From Candidatus Margulisiibacteriota bacterium (lineage in GTDB: Bacteria > Margulisbacteria > Riflemargulisbacteria > GWF2-39-127), in contig QKMY01000005.1 of NCBI GenBank assembly GCA_003242895.1, positions 1 through 42,215 of the forward strand: 42,215 nt of DNA, written 5' to 3'. The notes under the pieces are model-generated. The model was not told the DNA's origin, searched no databases, and saw only the letters and a program-made list of their open reading frames with translations. A program made the translations under genes and the position numbers. Shown here piece by piece: positions 1 through 7,722 of this stretch. Position 1 is the stretch's first letter. Each line of letters begins with the position of its first letter.

Positions 1-365
1 TATTCAAAATCGTTAATTTTTAACGATATAGGCTTTGCTATGCTTATTTTTCAAAAAACTACTTTTAAAAAAGTCCTTGACCTATTACCGCATCACTTTT
101 GAATAATTCACAAAATGATATAACGGCTAAAGTGCCAACACATCCATAAATCACCCACAAGATCAAATGTCTAACTTACCCGGCAAAACATTAATAACTA
201 AATCCCCTATTTATACCTGTATGCTATTAAGGTCAACATATTAGTTTTTGTTATGAATATCATATAGTATAAAAGCTTTAACTTACAATTGCATGAATTT
301 CCCCATAATGTTTAGTGGATTTGGGACTGGGTCAGGTTTGCTTGCTTCGACCTGTATGCTCCTTG

Positions 366-387
366 TCGTTGACAACCTTGTCAACGA
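366..387. promoter_or_regulatory. perfect 22-bp palindrome, operator-like
   Basis: The two 10-base arms TCGTTGACAA and TTGTCAACGA are exact reverse complements separated by CC. This size and symmetry fit a dimeric repressor operator, but no gene start follows closely and the regulator is unknown. It could also be the decayed remains of a regulatory region of a lost gene. Confidence 0.4.
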
Positions 388-424
388 TGAGATACTGCGA
401 TCGCCGGCCCAGAGGGCGCCCCGG

Positions 425-442
425 CTCCTCGAGTCAGATATG
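425..442 (+). repeat. 18-bp direct repeat, left copy
   Basis: The 18 bases starting CTCCTCGAGTCAG and ending ATATG are identical to 3435-3452 in the same orientation. The two copies lie on either side of the toxin-antitoxin and metallopeptidase genes, as would the target duplication or attachment sites of an inserted cassette. That role is inferred. Confidence 0.7.
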
Positions 443-571
443 CCAGAGGCGTTAGACAACATAATACCGCTTAGTGTCTGTATCTATTCAGGGTGAGTGG
501 TTGGAACAGGCATCATATTACGCCTGGATAAGTAAGAAACTAGCAGTCCTGGCTCACGAAAACTGATTTCT

Positions 572-856
572 TTACCTAAATGAAAACTCCAAGTTTTTAC
601 CTAGTGCTTTTGATACCTTTACCAGTGTCGATATCTTTATATCTTCTGTGTGCTTTTCTATCCTTGATATTGCTGACTTTTTTGTATGAATAGCATTGGC
701 TAATTCTTCTTGGGTTAATCCAGCTTTTTTTCTTTCTTCCTTTATCATCTCTCCAATTGCCTGTAGTTTAAAATCCTCATATTCTTCATCATAATTCCTG
801 AATTCTTCAGAATATTTTCTTGAAACTTCCTTTTTATGGTCATCATACCTTATCAT
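572..856 (-). CDS. XRE-family antitoxin of a HigB/HigA-type module
   Basis: A 94-residue DNA-binding protein. Residues about 35-90 form a Cro/C1-type helix-turn-helix (GLTQEELA, then KSAISRIEK), and the N-terminal third is highly charged. Its start codon overlaps the stop of the HigB-like toxin reading frame by four bases (ATGA at 853-856), the usual toxin-first order of higBA modules. Family knowledge: the antitoxin binds and inhibits the toxin and represses the shared promoter. The antitoxin frame is intact although its partner is frameshifted (853-1192), so it may now act only as an autoregulator or neutralise related toxins elsewhere. The class is secure; the exact antitoxin subfamily is not. 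Confidence 0.82.
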   Translation of the reverse strand: MIRYDDHKKEVSRKYSEEFRNYDEEYEDFKLQAIGEMIKEERKKAGLTQEELANAIHTKKSAISRIEKHTEDIKISTLVKVSKALGKNLEFSFR

Positions 857-1192
857 CTTTGTCCCCTCCTCAAATACTCGTTTTTATATTTAATGGCGAG
901 CTCAATCTGTCCTTTATCTGTCTTTTGCGTCTTTTTCTGATATCCATTTGTTAATATTACTAAACTGTCCTTATCAAAAAAGCAAAATATTCTATATATA
1001 TTCTATTCTTATTTCCCATATCCCTGCTGCTCCGTCTATTTTATCTAAAAATTTTCTAGGCACTCTGTCAAAACTTTGTATAATATCAAATACGAAAAAT
1101 ATCTTCTTTATCACTTCTTGGGTTTGCCCGTCAATAAATTCTTTGATTGGACATCTTCCATTAGTCGAATAATATAATATTTTTCTGCTCAT
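853..1192 (-). pseudogene. frameshifted HigB/RelE-like toxin (phage Gp49-like)
   Basis: The first 66 codons read as the N-terminal half of a HigB-like mRNA interferase, with the family pattern ending IWEIRIEY, and then hit a stop at 992-994. The rest of the toxin (IYRIFCFF, then [10 protein letters not shown]) continues in another frame to a stop at 853-855. The shift falls in a short TA repeat (about 993-1000); adding back one TA unit restores a continuous protein of about 112 residues ending LRRGQR. It is therefore a recently broken toxin, or less likely a programmed or phase-variable frameshift. It is placed directly before the intact antitoxin gene. Confidence 0.75.
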
Positions 1193-1362
1193 ATTCTGAT
1201 TATACCCTTTTTATTTATTAAGTAAACCTACATGTTAACTTTAGCAATTTAATCTCTTATTCATTACTCATTAGTTCTTTCCCCCGGTATTTTCTTGATA
1301 GTTTATCTACTCTGATAAAAGGTACTTGATGCGTCTCGTTACCTCCTTGCGCCACAAAGAAT

Positions 1363-1377
1363 CGCACATCATGTGCG
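1363..1377. repeat. short palindrome upstream of the toxin-antitoxin promoter
   Basis: CGCACAT-C-ATGTGCG is a perfect 7-bp-arm palindrome, nested inside a second pairing of TTGCGC (1347-1352) with GCGCAA (1375-1380). It lies about 30 bases before the -35 box of the BrnT-like operon. It may be an operator or an end-of-transcript hairpin for the leftward genes; there is no T-tract to decide for a terminator. Confidence 0.35.
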
Positions 1378-1404
1378 CAAAGACAAAAAAACACCTAACA
1401 ATTA

Positions 1405-1433
1405 TTGACATTAGGCACACATTGTAGTTATAT
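1405..1433 (+). promoter_or_regulatory. promoter of the BrnT/BrnA-like operon, probably leaderless
   Basis: A perfect -35 box TTGACA (1405-1410) is followed after 17 bases by TTATAT (1428-1433); an overlapping TATAAT lies at 1431-1436. Either -10 box would start transcription at or next to the ATG at 1441, and no Shine-Dalgarno sequence precedes that ATG, so the toxin message is probably leaderless. Confidence 0.6.
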
Positions 1434-1440
1434 AATTAAT

Positions 1441-1695
1441 ATGAAAACATTCAACTGGAATACAGAAAAGAATCAGCAGCTAATAACAGAACGAAAAATA
1501 TCTTTCGAACAAATCGTTCAGTGCATAGAAGAAGGCAGATTACTTGATATCGTTGCGCACCATAATCCAGACTCTTATTCTAATCAGCAAATACTTATTG
1601 TTGAATATCAAGGATACTATTATTTAGTTCCTTTTGTTGAATCAGAAACTGAGTATTTTCTTAAAACAATAATTCCTAGCAGAAAGCTTACATAA
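1441..1695 (+). CDS. BrnT-like / DUF4258-type toxin
   Basis: An 84-residue protein starting FNWN near the N-terminus, with a compact alpha/beta pattern of four to five strands and a hydrophobic core such as YYYLVPFV near the end. This matches the BrnT/RelE-like toxin fold (DUF4258 neighbourhood), whose members cleave mRNA. An upstream in-frame extension to 1405 runs through the -35 box, so I use the ATG at 1441. The antitoxin follows after 16 bases. The toxin has no ribosome binding site while the antitoxin has a strong one, which would keep antitoxin in excess. Assignment rests on fold pattern and gene pairing, not on a diagnostic residue. Confidence 0.7.
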   Translation: MKTFNWNTEKNQQLITERKISFEQIVQCIEEGRLLDIVAHHNPDSYSNQQILIVEYQGYYYLVPFVESETEYFLKTIIPSRKLT

Positions 1696-1711
1696 TTAAG
1701 GAGGATAAAAA

Positions 1712-1987
1712 ATGAAAAACTTAAATAAGGATGAAAATGACATTCTTCAATCTTTTGAACAAGGAGCGCTAAAATCTGTTATCACAAACAAAAGCCAGCT
1801 AGATAAATTTCAAAAAGCTGCAACAGCTACACTTCAAAAAAACAAGAGAATTAATATTCGCGTATCCGAAAAAGATCTCAATGATATCAAGCTGAAAGCC
1901 GTTGACGAAGGACTGCCATATCAAACCCTAATATCAAGCGTTTTACATAAATTCGTAACTGGTAGATTAAAAGAAAGAACAACCTAA
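1712..1987 (+). CDS. BrnA/CopG-type ribbon-helix-helix antitoxin
   Basis: A 91-residue protein. The N-terminal part (LNKDENDILQSFEQGALKS) is typical of antitoxins that wrap a BrnT-like toxin. The C-terminal part (RINIRVSEKDLNDIK, then GLPYQTLISSVLHKF) is a ribbon-helix-helix DNA-binding domain. A strong AAGGAGG at 1698-1704 stands eight bases before the ATG. It is co-transcribed with the toxin at 1441 and by family knowledge represses that promoter as a complex with the toxin. Both genes appear intact, so this module is probably active. Which named family (BrnA or a sister group) it belongs to is less certain. Confidence 0.8.
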   Translation: MKNLNKDENDILQSFEQGALKSVITNKSQLDKFQKAATATLQKNKRINIRVSEKDLNDIKLKAVDEGLPYQTLISSVLHKFVTGRLKERTT

Positions 1988-2010
1988 ATATATCAGAATA
2001 TCCAAAATGA

Positions 2011-2157
2011 TTCGCTGAAATCAAAGAAAAAGTTATTATTGCTCGTCAAAAAGCTTCACTTGCCGTTAATTCAGTTCTAATGGAATTATACTGGGATTTA
2101 GATAAAAAAATAGCAGAAAAAGAAAATAATACTAAATGGGGCAGCGGTTTTATTTAG
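2011..2157 (+). pseudogene. remnant of a DUF1016 (YhcG-like) PDDEXK nuclease
   Basis: Forty-eight codons read EIKEKVIIARQKA, NSVLMELYWDL and KWGSGFI, a close match to the N-terminal domain of DUF1016 proteins, which carry a PDDEXK nuclease at the C-terminus. The frame opens directly after a stop (TGA at 2008-2010) and ends at 2155-2157 where the family would continue for some 250 more residues. No nuclease domain follows. It is the stump of a truncated gene and adds to the impression of a decaying accessory region. Confidence 0.75.
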
Positions 2158-2236
2158 AAGCTATCAATTAACCTGTTTCTGCTTCGTCAACATGCTTAAA
2201 CAACATAGCATATTGCTTCGCCGTCCCTGGCTCAGG

Positions 2237-3379
2237 CTAACAAGTTGTAGTATCAACACTGCAGAGTGGTATTCCCAGGGTTTTTAACACTCGATTCAGG
2301 TATTCGATCAAATACCCTATCCGACGGATATAAATATCGGCACATTTACTTTTTGCTTCTTCAGGATCAATTTTTGTTTGGCAAAATGAACATAACTTAT
2401 CATTTTTATTAGTTAAAAAATAGTCGGTGAAGTAGTCCTCCATCTGCGGATATAGCTTGAATAGTTTTTGCAAAGACTGTTTTAGATCCTGATAATGCGG
2501 ATCTTGCGGTTTAGAGGGAAACTCCATGACTGAAAACAACCTTTCTGCAATATGTTCAACGAACGCTTCCTCAATCATATTGTCATCAAAGCCTTCAAAA
2601 CATAAATGTACTCCTTCATGAATAACAAGATAAACAAAACTTAATTTATCTTTATAATAATTGTTGATATTGATAAAGCTCTTATGGTTAACTTTATTGG
2701 CATGTTCAGTATAGTCATTTGTGACGTTAGTTACTGCCGACAGAGATAATGGTGCGGGCTTAAGAAAAACGCTAATGAACGCTTTTTGAAACTGTGTATC
2801 AATATCAATTAATAGAGCTTGAATATCCGCAGGAACAGCCTTTATAGCTTTAGCTTCGTCGGCTCTGCTATTGATTATCATTCTAATAGCAACTTCCTCT
2901 ATAATTGCTTCCCTTGTGGTTTGATAACTACCGTTATTTTTTTTAAAAAACCTGAAGGTATTCACATTCCATTGTTCATTAGAGCTTTTGTATTTGTCAA
3001 AGTAATATTTGCCAAGTTGTTCGTCACTGCCATTAACCGGCATGTCCCCGAATTCTCTTATTTCTTCAGCTAATAATAGCAAGAATTCTAAAATCTCTTC
3101 ATTATTATAAATTCCTGCAGTACAGAGCTCATTTTTAATTACAGAGTTGTCTTTCAAACTATTCCGATCATTACAATAACTGAAAAGAATTGTTGTTAAT
3201 TCTGGTATCGAAGCAAAATGTTCTATAAGATTTGAATACAAACCAAGTTTCTGTCCGATATAATCTTTAAATACATCAATATCATTGCCCCTCCGAAAGT
3301 TCTGGTCAAAACTCAAATGATCTGTATATTTTCTTTCGACTTGAGAATGGAAACTTATAATTTTTTTATAGTTAACCAT
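2237..3379 (-). CDS. putative zinc metallopeptidase (HExxH), unrecognised family
   Basis: I do not recognise this 380-residue protein. Its best feature is HEGVH at residues 254-258, followed about 17 residues later by EEAFVEH (E271, E272, E275), the spacing of a gluzincin-type zinc protease (HExxH plus a downstream Glu). The protein looks cytosolic: no signal peptide and no membrane segments. The last 45 residues contain several Cys (CSFC, then KCADIY and a terminal C), possibly a small zinc-binding tail. I place the start at the ATG at 3379, which has AAAGGTG five to six bases upstream; an upstream GTG start at 3409 is possible. It lies inside the region bracketed by the 18-bp repeat, beside toxin-antitoxin genes, so a role in conflict or cargo of a mobile cassette is a guess. 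Confidence 0.55.
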   Translation of the reverse strand: MVNYKKIISFHSQVERKYTDHLSFDQNFRRGNDIDVFKDYIGQKLGLYSNLIEHFASIPELTTILFSYCNDRNSLKDNSVIKNELCTAGIYNNEEILEFLLLLAEEIREFGDMPVNGSDEQLGKYYFDKYKSSNEQWNVNTFRFFKKNNGSYQTTREAIIEEVAIRMIINSRADEAKAIKAVPADIQALLIDIDTQFQKAFISVFLKPAPLSLSAVTNVTNDYTEHANKVNHKSFININNYYKDKLSFVYLVIHEGVHLCFEGFDDNMIEEAFVEHIAERLFSVMEFPSKPQDPHYQDLKQSLQKLFKLYPQMEDYFTDYFLTNKNDKLCSFCQTKIDPEEAKSKCADIYIRRIGYLIEYLNRVLKTLGIPLCSVDTTTC

Positions 3380-3434
3380 AGGAGCACCTTTCATATTAAT
3401 TATTCCCACGTAAATTATTTGTGAAACTTATGGC

Positions 3435-3452
3435 CTCCTCGAGTCAGATATG
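3435..3452 (+). repeat. 18-bp direct repeat, right copy
   Basis: Identical to 425-442 and in the same orientation. It falls about 55 bases upstream of the metallopeptidase gene and touches the interspersed repeat at 3456-3507. Confidence 0.7.
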
Positions 3453-3455
3453 GCA

Positions 3456-3507
3456 TCCATTGCGCGAATTGTTGGCCCTTCCTCAGCTCAACTCCATTTC
3501 GGTTACG
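3456..3507. repeat. interspersed repeat, copy 1
   Basis: About 52 bases that align with 41774-41826 at roughly three quarters identity, including the identical core ATTGTTGGCCCTT and a shared TTTCGG(C/T)TACG end. It is intergenic here. The other copy lies at the end of a transposase remnant, so both may be ends of the same insertion-sequence family or a short non-autonomous element. Confidence 0.5.
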
Positions 3508-3583
3508 CGACAGGTTGAATTGTGGTAACATATTACAGTAATGACATCCTTGGACAGATACATATTTTAAGGAGACTGGAACG

Positions 3584-4285
3584 ATGAACACCTGGATTTA
3601 TAACGAATTCAAACATTGCGGAGTTGATTACGCGGATGTTAAACAAGCGGAAAACTATGATAACCAACATCAAAAGTTTAGGAATTACGAGCAGGAACTC
3701 ATTGGCATGATAGAGTTTCTGTCATTGCAGAATACGCAGGAGATGACACTCATTGATTTGGGGTGCGGAACCGGAGCTACGGCAATTTTGGCTTCGGCAA
3801 AATTCAAAAGAATATATGCGGTTGATGTTTCGGAAGTAATGATAAATCAGGCAAAAACTAAAATGGCTACCATTAATAACATCGAATTTATAAATTCCGG
3901 TTTTTTAAGTTATGAACATAAAGCTGAACCCGCAGATATAGTGTTAACAAAAGCAGCATTTCATCATTTACCGGATTTCTGGAAACAAATAGCACTGATA
4001 AACATGAACAAAATGCTCAAACCCGGAGGAATTCTTTATATTTTCGATATCGTTTTTCATTTTGAACCAACCGAATACAAGAATAAAATTAATGATTGGG
4101 TAACAGGATTTGAAATAAAAGCCGGTAAAGAATTCAGAACAGAAGTTGAAACACATATTAGAGATGAGTTCAGTACCTTTAATTGGGTAATGGAAGGAAT
4201 GCTGAAAAAAGCAGGATTCATAATTGAAAAAAGCAGAACAAGTGACGGATTTATAACTGAATATTTTTGTAAAAAAGTTGAATAA
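3584..4285 (+). CDS. class I SAM-dependent methyltransferase
   Basis: A 233-residue cytosolic methyltransferase. The SAM-binding motif I is IDLGCGTGATA (about residues 57-67), followed by the acidic end of strand 2 in YAVDVS and a motif IV-like LTKAAFHH, then the KPGG turn before strand 5. Length and order fit the Methyltransf_25/11 Rossmann families. AAGGAG lies about ten bases before the ATG. Its substrate cannot be told from the sequence. The small gene at 4317 follows after about 30 bases and may be co-transcribed. Confidence 0.82.
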   Translation: MNTWIYNEFKHCGVDYADVKQAENYDNQHQKFRNYEQELIGMIEFLSLQNTQEMTLIDLGCGTGATAILASAKFKRIYAVDVSEVMINQAKTKMATINNIEFINSGFLSYEHKAEPADIVLTKAAFHHLPDFWKQIALINMNKMLKPGGILYIFDIVFHFEPTEYKNKINDWVTGFEIKAGKEFRTEVETHIRDEFSTFNWVMEGMLKKAGFIIEKSRTSDGFITEYFCKKVE

Positions 4286-4316
4286 ACAATAATAACTGAT
4301 AAATAAGGATATGTTT

Positions 4317-4481
4317 ATGTGCCGGGATAGTAATAGTACGCCAGACCAGGACAAAGCCAGCATTAATAAATGGTTAAATAAAGAGCGCGACACCAATAAG
4401 CAGGCTGATGAGTATAATGACAAAAAAGGCACCACTGACGATGGACAGTGGCCGGAATGGTATCGACGGGCAAGGAAATAG
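4317..4481 (+). CDS. small charged hypothetical protein
   Basis: A 54-residue open frame, rich in Asp, Lys, Asn and Arg, ending WPEWYRRARK. AAGGAT stands about eight bases before the chosen ATG; a slightly earlier ATG at 4311 is in frame but too close to that site. It follows the methyltransferase at 3584 with the same orientation. The composition is that of a soluble, perhaps disordered protein. I do not recognise a family. Confidence 0.5.
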   Translation: MCRDSNSTPDQDKASINKWLNKERDTNKQADEYNDKKGTTDDGQWPEWYRRARK

Positions 4482-4517
4482 TCCGGACTAGCTGGAACGC
4501 GCTTGAAGCATCTATTT

Positions 4518-4793
4518 TTACCGCGCTAATTCATCTAATCTGGCGTAAAGTTCCCTATCATCTATGTTTCTCATTTTTTTGGCATTCTGAAAATCTTCCG
4601 GGTCCAGATTATTTTTTTTCAAAAACTCTATGATGATTTCGCTGGCTAATGCCGGATCTTTATATTGATTCAATAAATCAAGAAACGATTCATCAAGCTC
4701 GTATCCCTCATCATCATTATCCGACAAATCCTCAGCAATAAAGACCTTCGGCTTTTCCTCAAATTTCTTTGCCATTTTTTTTCCTGGTTTCAT
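4518..4793 (-). CDS. hypothetical acidic protein
   Basis: A 91-residue protein with a basic N-terminus (MKPGKKMAKK), an acidic middle (SDNDDEGYELDE) and a helical C-terminal half containing ALASEIIIEFLKKNNLDP and RELYARLDELAR. No transmembrane segment or signal is visible. GGGAG lies eight bases before the ATG at 4793, so I prefer this start to an upstream one at 4847. It follows the methyltransferase at 4819-5514 by 25 bases on the same strand and is probably in one operon with it. Function unknown. Confidence 0.6.
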   Translation of the reverse strand: MKPGKKMAKKFEEKPKVFIAEDLSDNDDEGYELDESFLDLLNQYKDPALASEIIIEFLKKNNLDPEDFQNAKKMRNIDDRELYARLDELAR

Positions 4794-4818
4794 AACCGTT
4801 CTCCCTCTTTTGATTAGA

Positions 4819-5514
4819 TTAACTCGACTTACCGACTCCATGTGCATTAGTTTTTATAATAAGCAGCTGATTGCCCCCTACCTGGAATTCGTAGTCAACT
4901 TTTTTAATCTCTATTTTCTTATAGCTGAATTCTTTTAATATTTCACCTAAATAACTGGATATCTCAGCATTAACATCAAGAATCGGAAAAATTCTTACCT
5001 CCGGAGCAATTCTCAGCATTTCAGCGATGGCATCCCGATGGAACTGATACGACAAGTTATCCGTGTATAAAAACAGGAAGTGGGAGCAGAGAGCAATATC
5101 AAAAGAATTATCTTCAAAAGGAAGTGCAGGAAGCTCGCCGGGAACGTATGTATGAGGGTTTTCTTCATAAGAATTCAAAAATAACCGCATAGCGTCCATT
5201 CGTATTTTGCCTAGTTCTTCGACAGAACCTATAGTGTTCCATATAAATTTGTCTTGATTTTTTCTGGTTTGGCTGATAACGGTGTCATACGTTTCTTCTA
5301 TTCGTCCTTCAATCTGCTTTTTTGTTAAGTTATAAATCGGATCAACAGAAATGACATCTCCGCCGAGCTGATTACAAGTACAATTAAAACTAGCCGGACC
5401 TCCCCCGCAATCGAGTATTTTTAAACTCATGTCCGAATCGGTTAAGGCAAACATTCTTTTGTACTCATCATAATTTCTGCCCCAGGGAACCACTTCTTTA
5501 TAGTTAAATGCCAT
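4819..5514 (-). CDS. SAM-dependent methyltransferase-like protein
   Basis: A 231-residue protein with a Rossmann methyltransferase core. Motif I is unusual: ILDCGGGPASF in place of the standard LDxGCGxG, followed by ISVDPIY at the end of strand 2. A later segment LPFEDNSFDIALCSHF is the normal motif IV of this superfamily. The start is the ATG at 5514, four bases after AAGGAG; an in-frame start at 5538 lacks a site. The 91-residue gene at 4518 follows closely. Substrate unknown. Confidence 0.75.
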   Translation of the reverse strand: MAFNYKEVVPWGRNYDEYKRMFALTDSDMSLKILDCGGGPASFNCTCNQLGGDVISVDPIYNLTKKQIEGRIEETYDTVISQTRKNQDKFIWNTIGSVEELGKIRMDAMRLFLNSYEENPHTYVPGELPALPFEDNSFDIALCSHFLFLYTDNLSYQFHRDAIAEMLRIAPEVRIFPILDVNAEISSYLGEILKEFSYKKIEIKKVDYEFQVGGNQLLIIKTNAHGVGKSS

Positions 5515-5549
5515 AATACTCCTTTTTATATCCCGCACGTCAAAGCTTA

Positions 5550-5717
5550 TCAGGCAAATCCAGCCATAGTTTGCGTTAGTTCATGGACCGACTGAAGGAT
5601 CGGGGGTACGTGCCAATCAACGATGTTGTCAGATATCAAATAATCTTTTAGGTTAATAGATTCCCGAATCTTTTCTCCGTAGTTAACCCTCTTCTGTTTT
5701 GGCAAGGGATTAACACC
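5550..5717 (-). pseudogene. possible gene remnant (transglutaminase-like N-terminus)
   Basis: An open stretch of about 55 codons reads through KIRESINLKDYLISDN and IVDWHVPPILQSVHEL before a stop at 5550-5552. The pattern of a short N-terminus followed by YL..(x)..IDW..P.I resembles the beginning of bacterial transglutaminase-like proteins, but there is no catalytic Cys-His-Asp core, no ATG and no clear ribosome binding site. It may be a truncated gene or a chance open frame. Confidence 0.3.
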
Positions 5718-5822
5718 GCTAATTTAATACAATTATACGACGATCCATGGTGTTTATAAATGGCAACTTACAAAAAATTATCTGTTTTAAATCGCCTGAT
5801 AGAATAATTATTCAAATTCCCA

Positions 5823-5828
5823 TATAAT
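5823..5828 (+). promoter_or_regulatory. -10 box giving a leaderless message for the U32 gene
   Basis: A perfect TATAAT ends six bases before the ATG at 5835. Transcription from it would begin on the start codon. There is no Shine-Dalgarno sequence before the ATG. No good -35 box is visible 16-18 bases upstream, which weakens the call somewhat. Confidence 0.5.
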
Positions 5829-5834
5829 GACTCT

Positions 5835-7664
5835 ATGGAAAAGATTGAACTCCTGGCTCCGGCCAGAAACCTTGAATGCGCAATCGCGGCAATTAAATGC
5901 GGTGCAGATGCTGTCTACATCGGAGCGCAGCGATTCAGCGCACGGAAGTCGGCTGCAAATACACTGGAAGATATCGCTGCACTGGTTCTTTATGCTCATA
6001 AGTACTGGTCAAAAGTCTATGTAACGATTAACACTATCCTTACCGATGCTGAGCTTTCCGACGCGCACAACCTGATAAAAGAGCTTTACGCTATTGGAAC
6101 AGACGCAGTTATTATTCAGGATATGGGGTTGCTGGAATTGGACCTGCCCCCTATTCCGTTGTTTGCGAGTACGCAGTGTAATAATGTTACTATAGAGAAA
6201 ATCCAGTTCCTGGAAAAAGTTGGCTTTTCCAGAGTGATACTTGCCCGTGAATTGTCCCTTGATCAGATAAAAGAAATAAGAGCTCATACGACCATCAAGC
6301 TGGAATCGTTCGTACATGGCGCGCTATGTGTCAGTTATAGCGGGCAATGTTACTTAAGCTGCGCTATCGGCGGAAGAAGCGGTAATCGGGGACAGTGTGC
6401 GCAACCTTGCCGCAAGATGTACTCCCTCATCGATGCAACCGGAAAAGAGCTGGCTGCAAAAAAGCATCTGCTTTCTCTCAAGGATTATAACGCTTCTGAT
6501 TATCTGGAAGAGCTTCTTGCAGCCGGAATCACCTCCTTCAAAATAGAAGGACGGCTTAAAGATGTCGGCTATACAAAAAATATTGTACGGTACTACCGGG
6601 AGAAAATAGATGGTTTTCTGGATAACAAACACTATAAAAAAGCCTCCAGCGGAACAAGCCAGGCAAACTTCGTACCAGCCCCCAGCAAAACATTTAATCG
6701 CGGCTATACCGATTATTTCTTAAAAGGCCGAACAACAGCTATTCACTCGCCTGATACCCCCAAATCGATAGGGGAATATATAGGAAAAGTGTGTGATCTT
6801 CGGAGAAATTCGATCATTATCGATTCTGATAAAAAGCTGCATAACGGCGATGGCATATGCTTTTTTGACGATAACGGACAGCTCGGTGGAACCCTGATTA
6901 CCAGAGTCGAGGATCCACAGGTTATGCCTCAGTCCATGAGTGATATTAAGATTGGCACGGCAATCTACCGCAATGCCGATATTGAATTCGAAAATATCCT
7001 TAAATCAGCAAAAATAGAAAGAAAAATAAATGTATCTTTCACTCTTAAAGAAAAAGACACACAACTGCAGTTATCTGTCATAGATGAAGACGGGACTGAA
7101 GCCGCATACGCTATTGAGATGCCGGTTTCGGTTGCCCAGAACCCGCAGGTAATTCAGCAGAAAATAAAAGAACAATTGCAAAAGCTCGGAGATACAATAT
7201 TTCGAGCTACTGAAATCGACCTTGGAATTGATCCCCGGACCTTTATTCCGATTAGTGCAATTAATGAAATGCGCAGACAAGTTATCTCACAGTTAATACT
7301 CGCACGAGAGACCGCTTATCCGGTGATCACGGAACAACGGAAGCCGAATAATGTGCCATACCCAGAAAAGAGCCTCGATTATCGTGGCAATGTGTTCAAT
7401 GAAAGCGCGAACACATTCTATATACGCCACGGGGTTGAACAGATTGATCCGGCAGCGGAAACGGGCATCCCGATGGCAGGAAAGCGCGTCATGACAACTA
7501 AGCTTTGCCTGAAATATCAACTGGGGTTATGTTCGAAACAAGGGAATAAGGTCAACTATGAAGAGCCATTATTCCTGGTTGATGAGATGAAAAAAAAGTA
7601 TCAGTTGCATTTTAATTGTGAACGCTGTGAAATGGAGCTCTACTTTAGTGAGCGTGTTCAGTGA
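5835..7664 (+). CDS. peptidase U32 family protein, RlhA-like
   Basis: A 609-residue U32-family protein. It opens with ELLAPARN and GADAVYIGAQRFSAR, the TIM-barrel start of the family, and carries the U32 signature at about residues 158-192 (FVHGALCVSYSGQC, then NRGQCAQPCR) with its conserved cysteines. The C-terminal third resembles DUF3656, ending with a cysteine cluster (KLCLKYQLGLC, then NCERCEM). Family knowledge: E. coli RlhA with this domain order hydroxylates cytidine 2501 of 23S rRNA, and related proteins bind iron-sulfur clusters. An RNA-modifying role is therefore more likely than proteolysis, but cannot be proved here. The gene appears to be leaderless. The unknown secreted-protein gene begins 58 bases downstream. 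Confidence 0.82.
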   Translation: MEKIELLAPARNLECAIAAIKCGADAVYIGAQRFSARKSAANTLEDIAALVLYAHKYWSKVYVTINTILTDAELSDAHNLIKELYAIGTDAVIIQDMGLLELDLPPIPLFASTQCNNVTIEKIQFLEKVGFSRVILARELSLDQIKEIRAHTTIKLESFVHGALCVSYSGQCYLSCAIGGRSGNRGQCAQPCRKMYSLIDATGKELAAKKHLLSLKDYNASDYLEELLAAGITSFKIEGRLKDVGYTKNIVRYYREKIDGFLDNKHYKKASSGTSQANFVPAPSKTFNRGYTDYFLKGRTTAIHSPDTPKSIGEYIGKVCDLRRNSIIIDSDKKLHNGDGICFFDDNGQLGGTLITRVEDPQVMPQSMSDIKIGTAIYRNADIEFENILKSAKIERKINVSFTLKEKDTQLQLSVIDEDGTEAAYAIEMPVSVAQNPQVIQQKIKEQLQKLGDTIFRATEIDLGIDPRTFIPISAINEMRRQVISQLILARETAYPVITEQRKPNNVPYPEKSLDYRGNVFNESANTFYIRHGVEQIDPAAETGIPMAGKRVMTTKLCLKYQLGLCSKQGNKVNYEEPLFLVDEMKKKYQLHFNCERCEMELYFSERVQ

Positions 7665-7722
7665 TCCTGAGTATTTTTAAGGAACTATCGAACCCCGGTT
7701 AAAGCTTAAGGAGTTTTTATTC

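Larger units (their letters stand above)
1..571. other. AT-rich intergenic stretch with a GC-rich patch
   Basis: I see no convincing gene here. A 67-codon open frame at 293-496 has no ribosome binding site and low-complexity composition, so I do not call it. The stretch contains a small perfect hairpin (arms 9-16 and 20-27), a perfect 22-bp palindrome at 366-387, and a GC-rich patch around 380-470. That patch carries the first copy of the 18-bp repeat found again at 3435-3452. Confidence 0.6.

Noticed and set aside
397-404. A GCGATCGC octamer like the cyanobacterial HIP1 repeat
   Set aside because: It occurs once in this stretch and the surrounding gene content is not specifically cyanobacterial, so it carries no meaning here.
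293-496. A 67-codon open frame in the leftmost intergenic region
   Set aside because: It has no ribosome binding site, no recognisable motif, and runs through the GC-rich patch with the palindrome and repeat, so it looks like a chance frame.
4448-4633. An open frame on the plus strand over the 91-residue gene
   Set aside because: It is antisense to a gene with a good ribosome binding site and has no site of its own, so it is a shadow.
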